Shown here one piece after another: positions 60,219 through 64,000 of a stretch of 64,000 nt of DNA (positions within the stretch are counted from its first letter, which is position 1; each line of letters begins with the position of its first letter). The DNA is taken from NCBI RefSeq assembly GCF_002926165.1, contig NZ_MAGP01000103.1, positions 1-64,000 of the forward strand, read 5' to 3'. Under the pieces are notes generated by a model that was not told where the DNA came from, made no database searches, and worked only from the letters and a program-made list of their open reading frames with translations. This DNA is from Micromonospora chalcea. Lineage in GTDB: Bacteria > Actinomycetota > Actinomycetes > Mycobacteriales > Micromonosporaceae. The position numbers and the translations under genes were made by a program.

Positions 60219-61430
60219 ATGAGCGGATATCAGGACGGCCGGCTGCGAGCCCGGTGGCGCCGTGCGACGAGACTCCTCGTCGCGGCGGCGGCAATGAGCG
60301 CCGGAAGCCTCGTGCTCACCGCCACACTCACCGCCGGTACGGCGAACGCGGGCCCGGCGCAGCGCGCCGCGCTCGCCGCGCCCACCGTCAGCAGCGTCAC
60401 CGCGGGCGGCGCGCACACGTGCGCGATCAGCACCGACGGGGGACTGTGGTGCTGGGGCTCGAACTACGGCGGTCAGCTCGGCGACGGGACCACCACGAAC
60501 CGCAGCGCCCCGACGCGGGTCGGCACCGCCACCTGGACCAACGTCGACGCCGGCACCGGCCACACCTGCGCGGTCCGCACGGACGGGACGCTGTGGTGCT
60601 GGGGCTCGAACTTCCGCGGCCAGCTCGGCGACGGGAGCACCACCAGCCGCAGCGCCCCGGTGCAGGTCGGCACCGCGACCACCTGGGCCCGGGTCGACGC
60701 CGGCCCCCAGCACACCTGCGCGATACGCACCGACGGCACGCTCTGGTGCTGGGGCTTCAACCGGACCACCCAGCTGGGCGTCGGCGCCTCGCCGTACGTC
60801 GCGAACACCCCGCTGCAGGTCGGCACGGCCACCGACTGGGTGAGCGTCTCGACCGGCTACGGGCACACCTGCGGTATCCGGACCGGCGGCACGCTCTGGT
60901 GCTGGGGGGCCAGCTCGGACGGCCAGCTCGGGCTCGGCAACCTGACGCCGCAGACCGCGCCCGCGCAGGTCGGCACCGCGACCGGGTGGACCGGCGTCGC
61001 GGCCGGGTACGCGCACACCTGCGGGGTCCGCGCCGGCGGGCTGTGGTGCTGGGGTGAGAACGGATACGGCCAGCTCGGCGTGAGCGGCTCGTACCGGACC
61101 GCGCCGGTGCAGATCGGCACCGCCACCACGTGGAACCGGATCGCCGCGAGCAGCGACACGTCCTGCGCGTCGCGTACCGACGGCAGCCTGTGGTGCTGGG
61201 GCAAGAACTCCGCCGGGCAGGTGGGCGACGGCAGCACCACCCACCGGTCCGCGCCCGCGCAGGTCGGCACCGCCACCAGCTGGACCGGCGGGCTCGCGGT
61301 CACCGACCACGGCTGCGCGATCCGTACCGACGCCGGCCTGTGGTGCTGGGGCGACAACAGCGGAGGCCAGCTCGGTGACGGGACGACCGTCAACCGGTCC
61401 ACTCCGGCTCAGGTGACACTGCCGGCCTGA
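60219..61430 (+). CDS. Secreted seven-blade RCC1-repeat protein
   Basis: A 403-residue exported beta-propeller. The signal region is [20 protein letters not shown] with cleavage after TANA. Seven repeats follow, each built around LWCWG with an upstream HTCAI-type segment and a downstream QLGDG segment. Each blade carries a Cys in TCA/TCG and a Cys in LWCWG, which suggests one disulphide per blade in the oxidising exterior. RCC1 propellers bind proteins; no enzymatic role is visible. ATG 60219 has GGGAGA about 10 nt upstream. Confidence 0.92.
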   Translation: MSGYQDGRLRARWRRATRLLVAAAAMSAGSLVLTATLTAGTANAGPAQRAALAAPTVSSVTAGGAHTCAISTDGGLWCWGSNYGGQLGDGTTTNRSAPTRVGTATWTNVDAGTGHTCAVRTDGTLWCWGSNFRGQLGDGSTTSRSAPVQVGTATTWARVDAGPQHTCAIRTDGTLWCWGFNRTTQLGVGASPYVANTPLQVGTATDWVSVSTGYGHTCGIRTGGTLWCWGASSDGQLGLGNLTPQTAPAQVGTATGWTGVAAGYAHTCGVRAGGLWCWGENGYGQLGVSGSYRTAPVQIGTATTWNRIAASSDTSCASRTDGSLWCWGKNSAGQVGDGSTTHRSAPAQVGTATSWTGGLAVTDHGCAIRTDAGLWCWGDNSGGQLGDGTTVNRSTPAQVTLPA

Positions 61431-61446
61431 CCGGCCCCGGAAACGA

Positions 61447-61486
61447 CATCGGCCCGCACCGCCGTCCGTGGCGGTGCGGGCCGATG
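61447..61486. terminator. Bidirectional hairpin terminator
   Basis: Perfect 17-bp stem (61447-61463 with 61470-61486) and a 6-nt loop between the convergent RCC1 and YpfJ-like genes. Confidence 0.85.
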
Positions 61487-61499
61487 CGCCGAGCGGGGA

Positions 61500-62414
61500 T
61501 CAGGCCCCGGCGCCGAAGGTGTCGCAGGACTTCGGGTCACCGGTGGTGAAGCCCTTGGTGAACCACTGCTTGCGCTGCTCCGAGCTGCCGTGGGTGAACT
61601 CGTCCGGGTTCACCGGCCGACCGGAACGCTCCTGGATCGCGTCGTCGCCGATCTTCTCGGCGGCGTCGATGGCCTGGGAGATGTCCTCCTCGGTGATGCT
61701 CTTGAAGATCTTCTGCCCGCGCTCGTCGGCGGTGCCGGTGGCGTTCTTCGCCCACGCGCCGGCGTAGCAGTCGGCCTGCAGCTCCAGCTTCACCGACAGC
61801 GCGTTCGCGCTCTGCGGGTCACGCTCCTGCTGGCGGCGCATCTGCGCCTCGGTGCCGAGCAGGTCCTGCACGTGGTGGCCGTACTCGTGGGCCAGCACGT
61901 ACGGCTGGGCGAACTCGCCCTTGGCGCCGAGCTGGTCGGCCAGCAGCCGGTAGAACGTGAGATCGATGTAGACCTGGTCGTCGGCCGGGCAGTAGAACGG
62001 GCCCACGCCGGAGTCGGCGGCGCCGCAGGCGGTGCTGACGTTCTGGCTGAAGAACACGGTCTTCGACGGCTTGTACTGCTCGCCGAACGCCTCCGGCATC
62101 GCGGTACGCCAGTACGCCTGGATCGAGTTGACGTAGAGAGTGTTGCGGCAGTCGAGCTGCTCCAGCGCGTCCTGCGCCGAGCACTTCTGCTCCAGCGAGG
62201 TGTTGTCGCCCTGCTCGGATCCGCCGCCGTTGGTGGCGGCGTTGAGGCCGAAGCCGCCGCCCACCAGGGCGACGAGCACGGCGATGATGATGCCCACGAT
62301 CCCGCCCCGGCCGCCGCCGATCGGGATCGGAATGCCCATCCCGCCGCCTCCGCCGGACCCTCGCCGGTCGTCCACCTGGCTGGTGTCGACCCGCGCGTTC
62401 TCGTTCAGCTCCAT
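61500..62414 (-). CDS. YpfJ-family neutral zinc metallopeptidase, membrane-anchored
   Basis: A 304-residue protein of the putative neutral zinc metallopeptidase family (PF04228). A Gly-rich N-terminus and one transmembrane segment (IVGIIIAVLVALVGGGFGL) place the catalytic domain outside. Zinc site HEYGHHVQD around residue 176, with conserved ELQADCYAGAWA further on. ATG 62414 with GGGG about 9 nt upstream; longer in-frame options run into the divergent ABC-F leader. Targets unknown. Confidence 0.93.
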   Translation of the reverse strand: MELNENARVDTSQVDDRRGSGGGGGMGIPIPIGGGRGGIVGIIIAVLVALVGGGFGLNAATNGGGSEQGDNTSLEQKCSAQDALEQLDCRNTLYVNSIQAYWRTAMPEAFGEQYKPSKTVFFSQNVSTACGAADSGVGPFYCPADDQVYIDLTFYRLLADQLGAKGEFAQPYVLAHEYGHHVQDLLGTEAQMRRQQERDPQSANALSVKLELQADCYAGAWAKNATGTADERGQKIFKSITEEDISQAIDAAEKIGDDAIQERSGRPVNPDEFTHGSSEQRKQWFTKGFTTGDPKSCDTFGAGA

Positions 62415-62537
62415 GTTGACCCCGATCACCGATGTGTCCGTTTGTGATGGTTGCGGTACCGGACCGGGTCCGGACGGCGGGTTTCGTACCCGATGATCTT
62501 GCACGGTAATCCGGGGGAGAGGGCCCGCGGGGACCGG

Positions 62538-62543
62538 TACACT
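62538..62543 (+). promoter_or_regulatory. Leaderless -10 box of the ABC-F leader ORF
   Basis: TACACT, exactly 7 bases, then GTG 62551, the start of a six-codon ORF. Confidence 0.6.
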
Positions 62544-62550
62544 TGCCCCC

Positions 62551-62571
62551 GTGCTGCGCTGCGAAGGCTGA
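62551..62571 (+). CDS. Six-codon leader ORF upstream of ABC-F gene
   Basis: GTG CTG CGC TGC GAA GGC TGA, encoding fMet-Leu-Arg-Cys-Glu-Gly. It is positioned as a leaderless upstream ORF 91 bp before the ABC-F start, and is followed by a hairpin able to act as an attenuator. Short leader peptides that sense ribosome stalling are known to control ABC-F and other translation-protection genes in Gram-positives. I do not recognise this specific peptide. Confidence 0.5.
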   Translation: MLRCEG

Positions 62572-62579
62572 ACCGCCCC

Positions 62580-62613
62580 GCGCCGACGGGAAATCACCAC
62601 CCGCCGGCGCTTT
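62580..62613 (+). terminator. Attenuator-like hairpin between leader ORF and ABC-F
   Basis: 11-bp stem (62580-62590 with 62600-62610) with one mismatch, loop AAATCACCA, then TTTC. Its left arm can alternatively pair with 62548-62559, over the leader ORF start (CCCGT with ACGGG, and GCGC with GCGC), so two exclusive structures exist. Confidence 0.5.
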
Positions 62614-62661
62614 CGCGTGCCCTGAGTCAGCCCTTCCGGACCCGAGAGCGAGTACTCCGAG

Positions 62662-64000
62662 ATGATCACTGCCACCGGCCTGGAACTGCGCGCCGGTTCC
62701 CGGATCCTGCTGTCCGACACCACCCTGCGGGTGCAGCCGGGGGACCGGATCGGCCTGGTCGGGCGCAACGGCGCCGGCAAGACCACCACGCTCAAGGTGC
62801 TCGCCGGCGAGGGACAGCCGTACGGCGGCCAGATCGACCGGCGCAGCGCCATCGGCTACCTGCCGCAGGACCCGCGCACCGGCGACCTGGACGTCACCGG
62901 CCGGGACCGGGTGCTCTCCGCCCGTGGGCTGGACGTGCTCATGGCGCAGATGAAGGAACTGGAGAACAAGCTCGCCGAAGGCGCCGACGACGAGCGGCTG
63001 GTCCGCCGCTACGGCGCGCTGGAGGACCAGTTCGCCTCCCTCGGCGGCTACGCGGCCGAAGCCGAGGCCGCCCGCATCTGCGCCAACCTCGGCCTGCCCG
63101 ACCGCGCCCTGGCGCAGACCATCGGCACGCTCTCCGGCGGTCAGCGCCGCCGCATCGAGCTGGCCCGGATCCTGTTCCGCGACGCCGGCGAGAACGGCGG
63201 CGGCATCCTGCTGCTCGACGAGCCGACGAACCACCTCGACGCCGACTCGATCACCTGGCTGCGCGGCTTCCTCGCCAACCACAAGGGCGGCCTGATCGTG
63301 ATCTCCCACGACGCCTCGCTGCTGGAGGCGGTGGTCAACAAGGTCTGGTTCCTGGACGCCACCCGGTCCGTGGTCGACACGTACAACCTGGGCTGGAAGG
63401 CGTACCTGGAGGCGCGGGAGACCGACGAGCGGCGCCGCCGCCGGGAGCGCGCAAACGCCGAGAAGAAGGCCGGCGCGCTGATGGCGCAGGCGGACAAGAT
63501 GCGGGCCAAGGCCACCAAGACCGTCGCCGCGCAGAACATGGCCCGGCGCGCCGAGCGCCTGCTCTCCGGCCTGGACGAGGTCCGCGTCGCGGACAAGGTC
63601 GCGAAGGTACGGTTCCCGAGCCCCGCCCCGTGCGGCAAGACGCCGCTGACCGCCACCGGCCTGTCCAAGTCGTACGGGTCGCTGGAGATCTTCACCGACG
63701 TCAACGTGGCGGTGGACCGGGGTTCCCGGGTGGCCATCCTCGGCCTCAACGGCGCCGGCAAGACCACGCTGCTGCGGATGCTCGGCGGGCTGCTGGAGCC
63801 GGACACCGGCGAGGTACGCCCCGGGCACGGGCTGCGGCTGGGCTACTACGCCCAGGAGCACGAGACGCTCGACGTGGACCGGACGATCCTGGAGCACATG
63901 CGCAGCGCCGCGTCCGACCAGACCGACACCGACCTGCGCAAGATCCTCGGCGCGTTCCTCTTCTCCGGCGAGGACGTGGACAAGCCGGCCGGCGTGCTCT
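62662..64000 (+). CDS. ABC-F family ATPase (partial, runs past window end)
   Basis: Cytosolic ABC-F protein with two ATPase modules and no transmembrane domain; such proteins act on ribosomes, as translation factors (EttA/Uup-like) or antibiotic protection factors. First module: GRNGAGKTTTL, signature LSGGQRRR, LLLDEPTNHLD. An Arg/Lys-rich linker of the P-site tRNA interaction motif type follows (RRRRRERANAEKKAGALM), then a second P-loop GLNGAGKTTLLR and YYAQEHETL. ATG 62662 has only a weak SD (GAG). About 446 codons are present; the second signature motif and C-terminus lie outside the window. Confidence 0.93.
   Translation, partial: MITATGLELRAGSRILLSDTTLRVQPGDRIGLVGRNGAGKTTTLKVLAGEGQPYGGQIDRRSAIGYLPQDPRTGDLDVTGRDRVLSARGLDVLMAQMKELENKLAEGADDERLVRRYGALEDQFASLGGYAAEAEAARICANLGLPDRALAQTIGTLSGGQRRRIELARILFRDAGENGGGILLLDEPTNHLDADSITWLRGFLANHKGGLIVISHDASLLEAVVNKVWFLDATRSVVDTYNLGWKAYLEARETDERRRRRERANAEKKAGALMAQADKMRAKATKTVAAQNMARRAERLLSGLDEVRVADKVAKVRFPSPAPCGKTPLTATGLSKSYGSLEIFTDVNVAVDRGSRVAILGLNGAGKTTLLRMLGGLLEPDTGEVRPGHGLRLGYYAQEHETLDVDRTILEHMRSAASDQTDTDLRKILGAFLFSGEDVDKPAGVL

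Overview
The window is about 64 kb of very GC-rich actinobacterial chromosome (most third codon positions are G or C; GTG and TTG starts are common). WhiA, RbpA, a mycothiol-type maleylpyruvate isomerase, OpcA, an actinobacterial VLRF1 and the SUF operon architecture point to Actinomycetia. Intergenic repeats and gene order suggest a Micromonospora-like member of Micromonosporaceae (inference). It is mostly ordinary core chromosome: I found no rRNA, tRNA, CRISPR array, insertion sequence or intact prophage.

Layout. 0.1-9.0 kb: typA, a DedA/PAP2-like fusion, a lytic transglycosylase lipoprotein, and a divergent MmpL / MarR + CocE-hydrolase locus. 9.1-16.6 kb: a phage-lysin-like gene, an ArsR + MFS exporter unit behind a perfect 32-nt palindrome, cspA, a methyltransferase, a second DedA protein, a metallo-beta-lactamase/isomerase pair and rsgA. 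16.8-28.9 kb: uvrA, a Rieske lipoprotein, uvrC, a repeat-rich spacer, a secreted C39-like protease, recQ, then rapZ-yvcK-whiA. 29.1-33.0 kb: gap-pgk-tpiA-secG and rbpA. 33.0-41.5 kb, minus strand: tkt-tal-(pgi-like)-zwf-opcA-pgl, a pentose phosphate operon. 41.7-47.5 kb: ctaB, two poorly characterised genes, a repeat-rich spacer, a beta-helix protein, ctaA. 47.6-54.3 kb: sufR-sufB-sufD-ferredoxin-sufC-sufS-sufU-sufT. 54.4-64 kb: a spacer with two large inverted repeats, a LysE-like permease, a large secreted metzincin, acVLRF1, a seven-blade RCC1 protein, a YpfJ-like metalloprotease and an ABC-F ATPase that runs off the window.

The glycolytic and pentose phosphate operons form a central-carbon block. 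The two heme A genes flank a block leading into the iron-sulfur assembly operon. The most interesting items are: (i) a leaderless six-codon upstream ORF plus an attenuator-like hairpin before the ABC-F gene; (ii) a phosphoglucose-isomerase homologue inside the PPP operon that has lost every canonical active-site motif; (iii) a series of TANNNT-like -10 boxes exactly 7 nt (some 6 nt) before a start codon, implying leaderless transcripts; (iv) a 49-nt hairpin repeat family with a constant 13-nt loop at two distant sites; (v) the 32-nt perfect palindrome before the ArsR gene; (vi) a DedA/PAP2 fusion whose phosphatase catalytic residues are gone.
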